64,000 nt of DNA from Thalassia testudinum (GCA_037157565.1 JAZHRO010000073.1:11290501-11354500), one strand, 5' to 3'; shown: positions 9,936 through 21,847, counted from the stretch's first letter. Notes: generated by a model from the letters alone, not told the origin. Translations and numbers: made by a program.

Positions 9936-11879
9936 ATTGGAAGATTATTCCCAAATCGAGGTGATCAATGAGATTGTAGAGGAGATAACACCAACTCTTT
10001 TATGTGATGATCTCCTCCAAATGGTCATTTCTAAAATCCATACCTAGATAGTTGAAGTAATGTGAGGGGAATATGCCAGAATTAGAAGAATTGTTGGGTG
10101 TCAAAGTCGAGTCCCTCTCCCCGCCATGGACAATCAAGGTAGATCTGCTACTAAAGGTGGGGGCATCGAATTTAATTCCCTCGATTCAGAAAGCTCCCAA
10201 CTTAGAGCTTAAGCCACACCCTGAGTCCCTGAAGTATGTTTTCCTTGGTCCCAATGATATGCTCCCTGTCATCATCTCGACTGCGCTATCCGAGATGCAG
10301 GAAGGAGCATTGATTGAATGTCTAAAACGACACCAGGAAACCATTGCTTGGAGCATAGCTGACATCAAAGGGGTCGACCTGACTCTCTGTATGCATCACA
10401 TTTACACGGATGAGTCCGTGAGACCTTTTTGAGATATGTAGAGACCGTTAAACTCCAACCTACGGAAAGTGGTTAAGAACAAAATTCTGAAGTGTCTTGA
10501 TGCTGGGATAATTTATTTGATATCTGATAGCAAATGGGTCAACCCTATACACGTGGTGCCTAAGAAGGGCGGAATCATTATTGAGACAAAGAGAAAGGGG
10601 AGAAGGTTACCACCAGACCCTCAACTGGATGGAGGGTTTATATTGATTATTGTTGCCTAAACACCGCAACCCAGAAAGATCATTTCCCATTGCCATTTAT
10701 TAATAAGACACTGGAGAAATTGGCATGGAATAAATACTTTTGTTTTCTTGATGGATATTCTAAGTACAATTAGATTGTCATCTTTCCAGATAATCAGGAG
10801 CATACTACTTGTATGAGTCTTTATGGCACATTTTCCTTCCACCGGATGCCACTTGGACTGTGTAATGCTCCGAGAACATTCTAACAGTGTATGATCTCCA
10901 TCTTTGTGGACATGATCAACAAGTTCCTAAAGGTTTTCATGGACAATTTTTCCATCTATGACACCTCTTTTGACCACTGTCTTTCGCATTTAGAAAAAGT
11001 TCTTACCCGTTGCAAAGAGACAGGATTGGTGCTTAGCTGGGAGAAAAGCCATTTCATGGTCCAGCAGGGCATTGTTCTTGGGCGTGTAGTGTCTAAGCGG
11101 GGTTTAGAAGTGGATAAAGCTAAGGTTGAGTCCATTTCCAAGCTCCCACCGACCACCAATGTCAAGCAGATCAGATCATTTCTAGGCTATGGTGGCTTTT
11201 ACAGACGCTTCATTAAAGACTTTAGCAAAATTTCTAGGCCACTTTGTGACTTACTGGAGAAGGATACTACCTTCATTTTTAATAAAAGGTCTATTGAGGC
11301 CTTCCAAGTCTTAAAGGAGGCCTTCCAAGTCTTAGAGGGTTGACAAAATGCCTCTTGTACTTTATTATGCTAGCAAGACCTTGACTGATCCACAACAAAA
11401 CTACATTGTGACAGAAAAAGAACTTCTTGCGATAGTTTTTGCTTTGGAGAAGTTTAGGTCTTGCCTCTGGGATCTAAGGTTGTGGTTTATATCGATCATT
11501 CTGCCTTGAAGCATTTGCTTGCCAAGAAAGACACCAAACCTAGACTTATTCGATGGATTCCATTACTATAGGAATTCGACCTTGATATCCGTGACAAGAA
11601 AGGGATTGAGAATGTAGTAGTAGGTCATTTTTCTAGGATCTCAGTTGAGGCTTCAACCCTGTCAGGAGATATTCATGAGACTTTTCCCGACGAAATTATT
11701 ATGGTGGTACAATCAACAACCTTTTGGTATGCCAATGTCGACAATTACTTGGTCACGGGTGAGAACCCCAATATGTGGGATAAGCAAAAGTGAGACAGAT
11801 TTCTTGCTGACACTAAGCATTATCATTGGGAAGACCCCGAACTCTTTAGACTTGGTCATGATCAAGTCTTTCATAGGTG
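9936..11879 (+). pseudogene. Athila-1 reverse transcriptase and RNase H remnant
   Basis: Begins with the protease/RT linker (10073-10432 open: LELKPHPESLKYVFLGP), then RT: LDAGIIYLISDSKWVNPIHVVPKK (from about 10499), FLDGYS at 10747, GTFSFHRMPLGLCNAP, then open piece 10891-11343. The catalytic FMDD is FMDN here (Asn codon 10945-10947). Connection domain SFLGYGGFYRRFIKDFSK is intact. RNase H is broken by stops and a small deletion but shows TEKELLAIVFALEKF-like, [15 protein letters not shown] and GIENVVVGHFSR. It stops exactly at the AGGTG target (11875-11879), continuing at 23516. Confidence 0.85.
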
Positions 11880-12092
11880 TGTTGAACGCTACGAACCTCG
11901 CTAACGTGTTTGATTTTGGAAAACCTGTCGTTGTAGTTTGAAAGCGAAGAATTCGTGTTCAACAAATAAAATTTATACCGAAAATAATTCCAGGTCGAAC
12001 ACAGGGAGGCTACGTTGATCTATTCCGCAATTATATTTTTTTAAGATTTTCTTTAAGCAAGGCGTTATAATTACAATGGGGCTATCAAACTA

Positions 12093-12126
<34 letters not shown>

Positions 12127-13534
12127 CGAGAAAGAGAACATGCATTCAATATTTCAATAGTTTATAAAAGTTACACTAGAATGCAGAAAATCAATTACAC
12201 TATAAAGCAGAAAATTCTACACTAGAAAAGCTATAAATAAGAATGGGGAGAGAAATGTTATCCTCCTCGACGATTGCTTGGAGGACGAGCCGGACGGGAC
12301 GACGACTGGACGAAGGAGAACGAAGCGGGACGAAGGAGGACGAATCAGAAGAACGGGAACGAAGCAGCACGTCGTCGTCGTCGCGGGATCCACTTTCGAA
12401 GGGGAGCGAAAATTGAACTTTATCTCGCGAGAAGCATCCCAGGTGTGGGACAAGCTTTTCTTGAGCTTTGGAGGGGTAGAGAGGAGAAAGAAGGGATGAA
12501 AATTTCGTATGGAGGGGGTCTCCTTTTATAGTTGCAAGGAGTGGGGGCAAAATAGACATTACATCTTCAAAATAATAAATAAGGGGTCTTTAGTGACAGA
12601 TAAATCTGTCACTAAAGCCCCGACGTGGCCGTCGCTGCCGCGCCCACGCGCGCCCGCTCGGCTGCCCGCGTGCGTAACGCCTACGCACGTCCGCGAATTC
12701 TCAGCCGTCCGATCGCGAGATCGAACGGCTTAAAATCGCGCCTTCACCGCTGCCGCCCGCCCTCCTGTGCGTGCGATCGCGTGTTCACGCGCGTTGGCGT
12801 TATCGGGCGTGCGCGGCCGTTGGATCGCGATCGTGCGGTCGATTGGAGGAGCGCCACCGCTCCAATTTCTGCGGGGCGCAGCTCGAACACGCGTCTCTGC
12901 TTCGCGTTAGAGCGCTCGACCGCTGCGCTGCAGTCGCGTTTGTGTCGAGCGCTTGACTTCAGCGCGGGCGCGTCGCAGCCGTTGGATCGAGATCCAACGG
13001 CGGAGAGGAGACGGGTGCGCGGTCTTCACAAGATGCAAGCGGCCGTTTGGGCGACTGAGATGGTGCCACGTGGCGTCATCTTGGCCGTCCATCTTCTGGA
13101 AGTTGTAGATGGTGCCACGGATGTCGGATTGACTCGATTTTTGTGTCGTTGGGCTGCGATCATCGATCCAAATTCATCCGTGCGGTCGGATTTGTCATCT
13201 GAAGTGCGAATTTACACCATCCTGGCCCTTGATCTTCTAGGGTTCCCCGGTCTCTATCTGATGCTACGGATGCCTGATTAAGGCGATCTTGGAGTCGTTG
13301 AACTCCAATCGTCGCCCTGATCACATCCATACAGTTGGATCTTTGATTCGAGGCCCCGATAAAATGTTTGCCCTGTCCAAGCACATAAAAGGAGACAATT
13401 AACCTCCATTTTATTCAAACTACTCTAAATGCAAGATGATGCATGTTATGCAATATTTATATCATGAAATGCAATCCTATGCTTAAGAACATGTATAAAT
13501 AGACATTTTAAGTAGTGTAAATGTGTTTACATCA
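11880..13534 (-). repeat. Element 2 3' LTR
   Basis: 1655 bp, plus-strand ends TGTTGAACG and TTTACATCA. U5/R side (11880-12520) has a GA-rich simple repeat (12093-12139). U3 is GC- and CpG-rich at 12620-13020. A short inverted repeat TGTAAA/TTTACA (13518-13532) lies a few bases from the U3 end. Open frames inside the LTR are not conserved as proteins between the two LTR copies and are treated as spurious. Confidence 0.95.
12521..12617 (-). promoter_or_regulatory. LTR promoter: TATA box with upstream inverted repeat
   Basis: On the minus strand TATAAAAGGA lies at 12521-12530. About 58 bp upstream is a perfect 14-bp inverted repeat CTTTAGTGACAGAT/ATCTGTCACTAAAG (12588-12601 and 12604-12617, 2-nt spacer), flanked by GGGG and CCCC. 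Same arrangement in the other LTR. Confidence 0.7.
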
Positions 13535-13551
13535 TACCCCCATGCCTATCT
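13535..13551 (-). promoter_or_regulatory. Polypurine tract of element 2
   Basis: Minus strand AGATAGGCATGGGGGTA directly before the TGATGTAAAC start of the 3' LTR; primes plus-strand DNA. Confidence 0.8.
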
Positions 13552-14927
13552 TTTGCTAGTCCCTAGCAAAAACTATATGCTATTTATAAAAGAATTAGGT
13601 TAGATTATTTGGACCTGAGTTATTTTCAATCATTAAGAAATTGTCTACTTAGGAACTGAACTTTCAAAGGTACAACAGTGCCTGGGTATCAACCAAAATG
13701 CAGACCGTCTCAAGCCCTCGCCTTATTCAAAGAAAAATTTCTTTTTCTTTTTACTCTTTTCTAATTTTTTTTTTTTTTGGATTTTCAAATTTTAGGGTTT
13801 AAGAGTGGCTTTCTACGGCCATTCAACTCACCCAAGATTTGATGAGAACCCTAAGTTTTAAGCATCTTATTGTGATTGTGATAGACTCGTTGACCGGCAA
13901 TTAGAACGGACTTCGGATTTCTACGCCTCTAGGTGACCTCAAAAAGAATTCTGCCTAAAGGTGTATCTTTACAACTGGTAGCTTTCTCCCTACTTTTATT
14001 TTTTGACGGGGTCAACACAAGGGTGAATCCAGTGTATATCTCCCCGATTTATTCTACTTCTCCGCTTCTTCCTAAGTGTTTTGGGAATTTTTAGTGCATT
14101 TTCTGAGCTGGGTTCTGGACAACCGGTCGATGAGCTGTTACCACCGACAACTTGCCAGCCATACTCGTGCGGCGAAGTGTGGCTTATTTCTTTTTGTTCT
14201 TTTCTCCTTTTTGATTTTTTTTCCTTTTTTTTTTTTCTTTTTTTTTAAGTAGGTGGCTTCCCTGGTCTAAGATTTACCTAAAGGCAGCAAAAAGAGAAAG
14301 GTCCAGTGACTGGGCTCTGGACAACCTACCTATGGGGTGTTACCCACGATAACTTGCCAGCCATATCACCCTAGAAGGTTCATTAGCTACCCAATTTCCA
14401 TTAGAATAACCGAATAACGAGTTAGTGCAAAGTGTGTAGATGCTTAAAACTCAAAGTTCCCTCAAATCAGAGGGCGGGTTGATAAGTCGTGTACTTATTA
14501 CCCAAACTTATTTATTCCAATTATAATAGAATTAAAATGGCGATGACTCAAAGACAAATCCACATTTTAGTGGATACACAGGCTAATTAAGTCCAAAGAC
14601 CTGAGGGGTCTTTGTGTTCAGATCATAATGTAAAATTTCTTAGGATTGAAAAGTCCTAATGTCCAACTAATCCTTCCTAAATTTTTTTTTTCTTTTTTAT
14701 AAGAAGAGAAACAATTTACATGGATTTCACAAGGCTGACCAAATAATTCAAGAATGAATCCACCCCCCCATGCCTAGCTGATGCAATGTCCTCATTGAAA
14801 AAGAGACATGAAAGAGAGGGTAGAATATGAAAGATGTCACCTGGATATGAAGCTCGTATCAGCCTTGTGTCATATTTACAATTGCTGAGTTTAATGCCGT
14901 CAGCTAGGCGAAGTCCAGCCAAAGAAG
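13552..14927 (-). other. Element 2 3' leader, no env gene
   Basis: About 1.4 kb between integrase and the PPT. I see no supported gene, so no envelope-like ORF. It contains two copies of a 60-bp motif (14106-14172 and 14309-14370; core TGGACAACC then ACAACTTGCCAGCCAT in plus-strand reading), T/C-rich tracts (13735-13785, 14186-14247) and, at 14761-14797, a second PPT-like stretch (minus strand: CAATGAGGACATTGCATCAG then GGCATGGGGGGG). The same features recur in A1 and A2. Confidence 0.6.
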
Positions 14928-16148
14928 TCACAGAATGGCTAGAGCAACAGAGTCTGAAACGGGTTCTGGAAGATTACAGTCAACAACAGGCTTCAGACGT
15001 TGACCGTTGACTTTAAAGGTGTTACCCGTCTTTGGGTCAGAAATGTGAACGGCACCATTTAGAAAAATCTGATCAATTATGAATGGGCCATTCCATTTAG
15101 ATCTAAGTTTACCAGGAAAGAGCTTAAGTTTAGAATTGAATAACCAGACCTTCTGGTTTGGCTCAATGCTCTTGCGGGAAATCATTTGATCATGTAGAGC
15201 TTTGGTCCGAGCCTTGTAGATCTTAGCGTTCTCATAAGCATCATTTCTAAGCTCCTCCAACTCAGATAGTTGGAGTTTCCTGGTCTTCCCAGCTAGATTT
15301 AGATCTAGATTGCATTGTTTGATTGCCCAGAATGCCTTGTGTTCAATCTCTATGGGTAGATGACGCGCCTTTCCATACACCAAACGGAATGGAGACATGC
15401 CGATGGGTGTTTTATACGCCGTACGGTAGGCCCAAAGAGCATCCTCAAGCTTTTGAGTCCAATCCTTGCGATCAGGCCTAACCGTTTTTTGCAGAATGTT
15501 CTTGATCTCTCGATTGGAGATCTCGGCTTGTTCATTCGTTTGGGGATGGTAAGGTGTGGAAATTCGATGATTAACCCTGTATTTGGCCAATAAATTTCGG
15601 AATTGGGCATTAGTAAAATGAGTGCCACCATCACTGATGATAGCCCTCGGAATCCCGAACCTACTGAAGATATTTTTCTTGACAAAATTGATGACCACCT
15701 TGTGGTCATTAGTTCGGGTGGGAATTGCCTCAATCCATTTGGACACATAATCAACAGCAACAAGAATGTACTGATGTCCAAATGAAGGGATAAAGGGTCC
15801 CATGAAATCGATGCCCCAAACATCGAAAATTTCGACAGGAAGAATAGGGTTTAGGGGCATCATGTCTCTCTTAGTTATGCTCCCGAGTTCCTGACATCGA
15901 GAACATGACCTTGAGAAATCCTGGGCATCCTTGAATAAAGACGGCCAATAGAAGCCAAATTGCAAGATTTTTGCAGCCGTCTTTCTTCCAGAGAATTGTC
16001 CACCACACCCAGATGCATGGCAAAACTCGAGTATACTGTTGAATTCATTCTCCGGTATGCACCGACGAATAATCTGATCAGAGCCGATGCGATACAGTTC
16101 AGGGTCCTCCCAAAAGTAGTATTTGGCCTCAGATTTGAGTCTATCTCG
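14928..16148 (-). pseudogene. Element 2 integrase region
   Basis: Joins the DNA copy to the host genome. In frame with the upstream pol and separated from it only by the TAA at 16149-16151. The N-terminal HHCC zinc finger is readable ([11 protein letters not shown] and CSRCQ), but its second His is Gln. Numbering from the TTG codon at 15963-15965 (345 residues follow), the catalytic triad is intact: Asp53 (WGIDFMGPF), Asp112 (IISDGGTHF), Glu148 ([11 protein letters not shown]), spacing D-35-E. The C-terminal part includes [10 protein letters not shown]. It ends at a stop at 14928. Called pseudogene because it has no own start and the frame is cut by the TAA. Confidence 0.9.
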
Positions 16149-19100
16149 TTATTGCTTGGTCCAATCCTGGGGGATTTGACCAACGGCCAAATAGTTAACA
16201 ATGTCAGCAAACCATGGGGAGTGGACACCTAAAACTGTAAGAATGGTTTCATCCGGAAAAGTGTCAGCAATCGGAATATCCGGACAAGAAGAATCACCTA
16301 GGAGTCTCGACAAATGATCCGCTACCACATTTTGTACCCCGGCTTTATCCTTGATTTCAAAATCAAATTCTTGAAGAAGAAGAATCCAACGAATAAGCCG
16401 GGGTTTAGCATCCTTTTTAGCCAAGAGATGTCTCAAGGCCGAGTGGTCGGTATAAACAATAACATGAGACCCCAAGAGATAAGCCCTGAATTTTTCCAAA
16501 GCAAATACTACAGCTAGTAATTCCTTTTCAGTAACAGTATAATTCCTCTGGACTTCATCCAGAGTTTTACTAGCATAGTAAATGACAGAGGGCTTTCGAT
16601 CAATTTTCTGACCCAGGACAGCCCCGACCACGTAATTAGAAGCATCGGTCATGATCTCAAATGGGGTTATCCAAATTGGTGGTTGCAAAATTGGAGCACA
16701 GGTGACTGCCGTTTTCAGAAAATCAAATGCCTTTCGGCATGATTTGTCAAAAACAAACGGCGTTTCTTTGGCAAGAAGATTGCTCAAAGGACGAGCAACC
16801 TTCGAAAAATCCTTGATGAATCTTCGATAAAATCCCACATGGCCAAGAAATGATCTGATTTGTTTAACAGATGTGGGATGAGGAAGTTTAGCGATAACAT
16901 CAACCTTAGCTTTGTCCACTTCAATTCCCCGTTCAGAGATTACATGACCCAAAACGATGCCTTCTTGGGTCATGAAATGACTCTTTTCCCAGCTAAGGAC
17001 CAGTCGTGTCTTGATACATCGCTTAAGAATCATTTCTAAATTAGCCAAACAAGAGTCAAATGATTCTCCGAAAATAGAGAAATCATCCATGAAGACTTCC
17101 ATAAACTCTCCCACCATGTCGGAAAATATGGCTAGCATACACCTTTGAAAAGTCGCAGGTGCATTGCATAACCCAAAAGGGATCCTACGAAAAGCAAAGG
17201 TTCCGTAGGGACAGGTGAAAGTAGTTTTTTCCTTATCCCCGAGATGGATAGGAACTTGATTATATCCCGAGTAGCCATCAAGAAAACAGAAGTACTTCTG
17301 CCCAGCTAATTTTTCCAAGATTTGATCAATGAAGGGTAGGGGAAAATGATCCTTTTTAGTGACTGTGTTCAACTTCCTGTAATCAATACAAACTCTCCAA
17401 GAGGAAGCTGAACGAGTTGTGACAGATTCACCTCTCTCATTAGTCACAACAGTAATCCCGGCTTTCTTTGGAACAATCTGAATGGGACTTACCCAGGGAC
17501 TATCAGAGATTAGATAAATAATTCCTGCATCGAGCCACTTGATGATTTCCTTTTTGACCACTTCTCGCATATTTGGATTTAATCTCCTCTGCATCTGGCG
17601 AGAAGGGCGGGATCCATCTTCCAAAAATATTCTATGATTACAGTAAGATGGCTCGATCCCCCTGAGGTCATGAATGGTCCAACCAATTGCCTCCTTATGT
17701 TCCTTTAGGACCTTAATCAATTTAATCTCTTGCTCCTTTGTCAATTTAGCACTAATAATCACAGGGAGCGTATTCTGCGGTCCTAGAAATTGATATTTTA
17801 AATTCTCGGGCAATGGTTTCAATTCAAGCTGGGGTGGGGTAATGATTGATGGTAGGGTAGATGCTGAAGATTCAACAAGAGGAAGAGGTTTTGAGTGAAC
17901 AAAACCAGTAGCCTCTTCTGAAGATGTCAGTTCAGAGGGTTGCAGGTCAAATTCATTAACCAAAGAGGAACTTTCAATTGAAGAAACTGTCAAACAAGTT
18001 TCAATATTAACATTATCCTCATCAAGTTCCTCAATAAATCCACAATCCTCAAATTTGTTTATCGCCTTAAAAATATCCAATTTCATTCGTTGGTCCCCAA
18101 AGGCGATTTCCATGCTCCCGCTTTCACAATTAATGTTGGCCTTTGCGGTAGCCAGGAACGGATGCCCCAGAATGATGGGCGTGTTCCTCAGATTATCTGG
18201 TACATCCATGTCAAGGGTAAGGAAATCTACAGGAAAATAGAAATCCTTGACCTTAACTATAACATCTTCAATAACACCTCGCGGGTTTGTGACCGAACGG
18301 TCCGCTAACTGTAGCGTTACTGAAGTTGGCCGAAGTTCACCTAACCCAAACTTCTCATAAAGAGAAGTCGGGATTAGGTTGATGGATGCACCGAGATCCA
18401 AAAGTGCTCTATCAAATGTGTAATCTCCGATAAAGCAAGAAATCAAAGGAGCACCAGGATCTCCCTTTTTCTGAGGGAGGTAGTGCAGGATAATAGAGCT
18501 AGCCTGCTCAGAGAGTACCACCTTCCTCGGAACAGATTCTCTCGACTTACGCTTTTGTGTACATAATTCCTTTAAAAATTTTGTGTAAGCCGGTATGTGC
18601 TTGATAGCATCAAGGAGCGGAATATTGATCTCAACATTCTTAAATAAATTCAGAAGCTCCTCATTGCTATCAACAGACTTCTTCTTCTTTGCTTTGGCTA
18701 AGGCTTCAGGAAAAGGAACATTAGTCAGATCTTTGGAATCAGGTTCCTGAGCCTTGATTTCTTCTCTAGAATTCTCCTCTCTCTCCTCAGATTCTTCAGG
18801 ATTCAAAAGATCAGAATAGTGTGGTTGTGGATCCTGAGTCTTCTTACCACTCCTCAAAGTGACAGAATTTGCAGAAGCATAAGAATTTGGGTCTTGGGGA
18901 GGGTTAGGAAAGATTGGAGGGGCTTGATTGATCATGAATTGTTGATTAGAAGAAGAAGAAGATGAGGAACCCTGCTCAACCACCAGAGCATGTGCGTGCG
19001 GGTCCCTCTGATTTCCGTACCCTTGGGCTTGATTGCCCGAATTTATAATGTTTCGTGGGTTGGGTATGGGTTGGGATGGTAGAGATCTGGGTTGATGAGA

Positions 19101-19586
19101 GTTAGCAATGAGCCCGGATTGCAAGTTGTCCATCGAGTTTTTCATTTGCTGCATAAGCTGGAGCATAGATCCTTGCATCTCTACCATTTGACGGTTCAAA
19201 TCAGCCTGCCCTGCGGGTTGACGGGCATTCCAAGTTGGCTGATTGACCTGATTCGGAGGCAACTGAGTATATACTTGACCCTGACCCATTGGACGTTGCG
19301 GAGCATAGTTGCTGGGTCGGAATTGGGTCTGTTGTCCTGGATTTTTCCAAGAGAAGTTAGGGTGGTTTCTCCAACCTGGATTATAGGCATTCGAGTAAGG
19401 GTTGGATCTAACATTCTCTTGTACAGCACAGACATCCTCATAGGGTGAGGATGGAGAGAAAGAAAGGGAAGGATCAGAAAAACTGGGATCAAAGGCCCCA
19501 GTTGGGAACCCATGGGGTTCCGAGAAATGCTGACTCATAGATTGAGTCACATCGAGTTGATTCACGAACTCCCGTCCAGAAGGAGC
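16149..19586 (-). pseudogene. Element 2 protease, reverse transcriptase and RNase H
   Basis: Uninterrupted for 1138 residues when counted from the GTG at 19563-19565. Order: SNPYSNAYNP/WRNHPNFSW hallmark (residues 54-73), Gln/Pro-rich linker, protease with DLGAS at 390-394, RT with DAGIIYLISDSPWVSP (679-694), catalytic Asp763 (FLDGYSGYNQ) and FMDD 825-828, then RNase H with Asp974 (MTDASN), Glu1015 (TEKELLAVV), Asp1040 (YTDHSAL) and Asp1083 (VADHLSR). All catalytic residues that I can place are present. It is in the same frame as gag upstream and integrase downstream. It ends at TAA 16149-16151, which interrupts an otherwise continuous polyprotein. Confidence 0.95.
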
Positions 19587-20600
19587 TCATGGGGAATGGA
19601 ATCCCGAATTTTGGGATTGAGTGGATTGAGAGTTGTTCATAGAATTGACAGCCATCCACTCTTCCATTCTTTTAGCAACCAAGTCCACCTTATCAAGTTT
19701 ATTACAAATCAATTCCATATAAAGTGAATGAGAGTCCTGGACTTCATTGACATTTGATCTGGGTTGCTGGGACTGGTTAAAAGTATCCATGGAGGCATGA
19801 TTAATTGAATTCTCACTTATTTCCTCAAATAAATCATGTGCACTATCTGCATCTTTATTGAGGAAATTGCCTCCGCAAGAAGTATCCACATGGTTTTTGA
19901 GTTGCTCATTCAACCCATGATAGAAGATCTGCACAAGTTGCCATTTCGGCACCTCGTGGTGTGGACACCTCCGCAATAAGTCCTGGAATCGCTCCCAGGC
20001 CACATGAAACTGCTCCCCCGGCCGCTGGGTAAAAGTAGTGATTGTCCGTCTCAAAGCATTGGTACGACCGACTGGGAAGAATTTCTTCAGAAAGGCCGAT
20101 TTCAACTCATTCCAAGTTGTAATTGGTCTTCCTATTGTCCTATACCAATGCGCGGCTTTATCCCTAAGAGAGTGGGGGAAGAGCCTCATGATCATTTGCT
20201 CCTCGTTAACGTTTCGAGCCTTGGTGGTCTGGGCCAAAGTGGTCAAATCCTCCAAGTGCTGAAACGGATCTTCGGAGCCAAGCCCATGATAATGTTTAAT
20301 CAGGCTTAACACCTGGGGCTTGATTTCTACGTCACCGGCTGGAATCTGGACGCCGGGATGTTCCCCGTAATTCGAAGGATCATAAAAATCCTTCAAGGGC
20401 TGAGCGCCCTGCATTCTCTGGAACCATTCTTGCATTCTCTGCATTTCTTCCAGCAGCCTTCTAAATTCTTCCTGTGGATTTTCAAGCAGAGGAGGCTGTT
20501 GTTCGGCCATGGGATCTAATTGACCAAAATCTAACTTGCGCCTCCTAGAATGTTCTAATGGTCCTTCCAATCGGGGATTCAATGACCATCTTCCCAGCAT
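19587..20600 (-). CDS. Element 2 gag (capsid) protein
   Basis: 337 residues from ATG 20598-20600; a second in-frame ATG (residue 31, MAEQQPP) is an alternative start. The retrotransposon gag core lies at about residues 112-245: FQHLEDL, MRLFPHSLRDKAAHWYR, TWNELKSAFLKKFFP and EQFHVAWERFQDLLRRCPHH. It assembles the particle in the cytoplasm. No CCHC zinc knuckle is visible here or in the following linker, unlike in Athila-1. The frame ends at TGA 19587-19589 and then runs on in the same frame into pol, so the TGA is either a recent CGA-to-TGA change or a readthrough stop. Confidence 0.9.
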   Translation of the reverse strand: MLGRWSLNPRLEGPLEHSRRRKLDFGQLDPMAEQQPPLLENPQEEFRRLLEEMQRMQEWFQRMQGAQPLKDFYDPSNYGEHPGVQIPAGDVEIKPQVLSLIKHYHGLGSEDPFQHLEDLTTLAQTTKARNVNEEQMIMRLFPHSLRDKAAHWYRTIGRPITTWNELKSAFLKKFFPVGRTNALRRTITTFTQRPGEQFHVAWERFQDLLRRCPHHEVPKWQLVQIFYHGLNEQLKNHVDTSCGGNFLNKDADSAHDLFEEISENSINHASMDTFNQSQQPRSNVNEVQDSHSLYMELICNKLDKVDLVAKRMEEWMAVNSMNNSQSTQSQNSGFHSP

Positions 20601-21827
20601 AAACTAGGAGAAGGTCGGAAGGACAGGGGATATGGACCCTGCAGCACAACAAAACAAGGTTGTCCTTAATTGGGGTAGCCTAAGGATCTACTGACTCCCA
20701 AAACCAGCCTTAAGACTGTAAGTGATTTACTTTACTTGCGTCTGTTTAATCCAACCAGTTAGAAGGAGGGACTGGGGAGAAGGTTCTTCCTTTGGCTTTC
20801 GCCTTCGGTTCCTAGTGTACCCCCCAGCCGCGATCGTTTGACTCTGCTCCCCTAGCTAGACATCAGATTAATCAGTACAAGTAGGTTAATCAAAAATAAT
20901 CTCAGACTAGGCCCTGAAGTGCGAATCAAACCTTAAGGCCAACGTCTACTCAATTTTATTAAGGCCTGGGATTGTGGTGCTTATGGAATGTGATGGGCCC
21001 TTACAATGGGTTGTGCCCTTAATGATTGATTGAGATTTGTGTAAGTGCGTGCACAACCAGGGTTTTCAAGCAAGATTATTTATTATGCGTGAATTTTAAT
21101 GTACAAATCTTGCTTAAGTAGCTTTTAGGGTTTCAAATTAGGTGAATTGCAATGAAGTTCTAGGCAAACCAAGTTGTAAAACACGGGTGAAGATAGTTTT
21201 CCTTTAAAATCAGAAAGAAAGTGGAGCGCCTGGAGTATACCTAGATTGAAAACCCTAAAGAGGAGCTACTTGATGAGTTGGTTTTAAATAAAATGGTGCA
21301 GCCCAAACAACTCAAACAATTGGCCACAATTGCACCACTAAGTTAGGCACTCAAAGATGGTTAACCTAGAATGATTTCTACTCTGTTATGTGTTGCTTTA
21401 TATGTACCGGTTCCACAGATCAGAACCCGGTTGAGTAGAAAACAAATCAAGTTGATCAAGTGCCTTGAATGTGGGTGTGTATTGTGTGTTTGTTGGAAAT
21501 TACCCCACAAGATTATCTTTTTGTTATTATTTTTTTTTTATGAACGAAGGTGGAATGAATGTGAGTGGAAATCCAAACAACCAAACTATTCCTAGGATTT
21601 ATGCAAACACCTAGGTTAATTGGAATTTGGATTTAATGTGGCGAATGAAATCTATGGAGGGGGAAAGAATGGGGAAGCACTTACAGTTGTCTTCAACTGC
21701 ACTTTACTCCAGTCTACCGCTTGTTGATTCCTTGATGGAGGTCTCTGCAAAACAATAGACACAAGAGAAAGCTAGTTGGAAAACAAATAAAGTGCAAGAA
21801 ATGCGAAGAAAAGATCGGAAATCGTTG
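20601..21827 (-). other. Element 2 5' leader
   Basis: 1.2 kb between PBS and gag with no supported gene. It aligns by eye over most of its length with 52734-53940 of A2 (for example minus-strand equivalents of GATCGTTTGA, CTCCCCTAGCTAGACAT, TTAAGGCCAACGTCTACTCA and GTGCACAACCAGGGTTT), so it may carry packaging or dimerisation signals used by both. Confidence 0.7.
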
Positions 21828-21847
21828 ACTCCCTGGCAACGGTGCCA
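21828..21847 (-). promoter_or_regulatory. Primer-binding site of element 2
   Basis: Minus strand TGGCACCGTTGCCAGGGAGT, three bases from the 5' LTR. Close to the TGGCGCCGTTG-type PBS known for Athila (tRNA-Asp primer as far as I recall), with one C-to-T-type difference. Confidence 0.8.

Noticed and set aside
12200..13384. Several 60-218 residue open frames on both strands in the element 2 LTRs (and 22170-23365)
   Set aside because: They overlap each other, lie in CpG-rich LTR sequence with promoter signals, and do not stay in frame between the two LTR copies.
21828..21847. tRNA gene at PBS-like sequences
   Set aside because: Only the terminal complement of a tRNA is present; no cloverleaf or A/B boxes.
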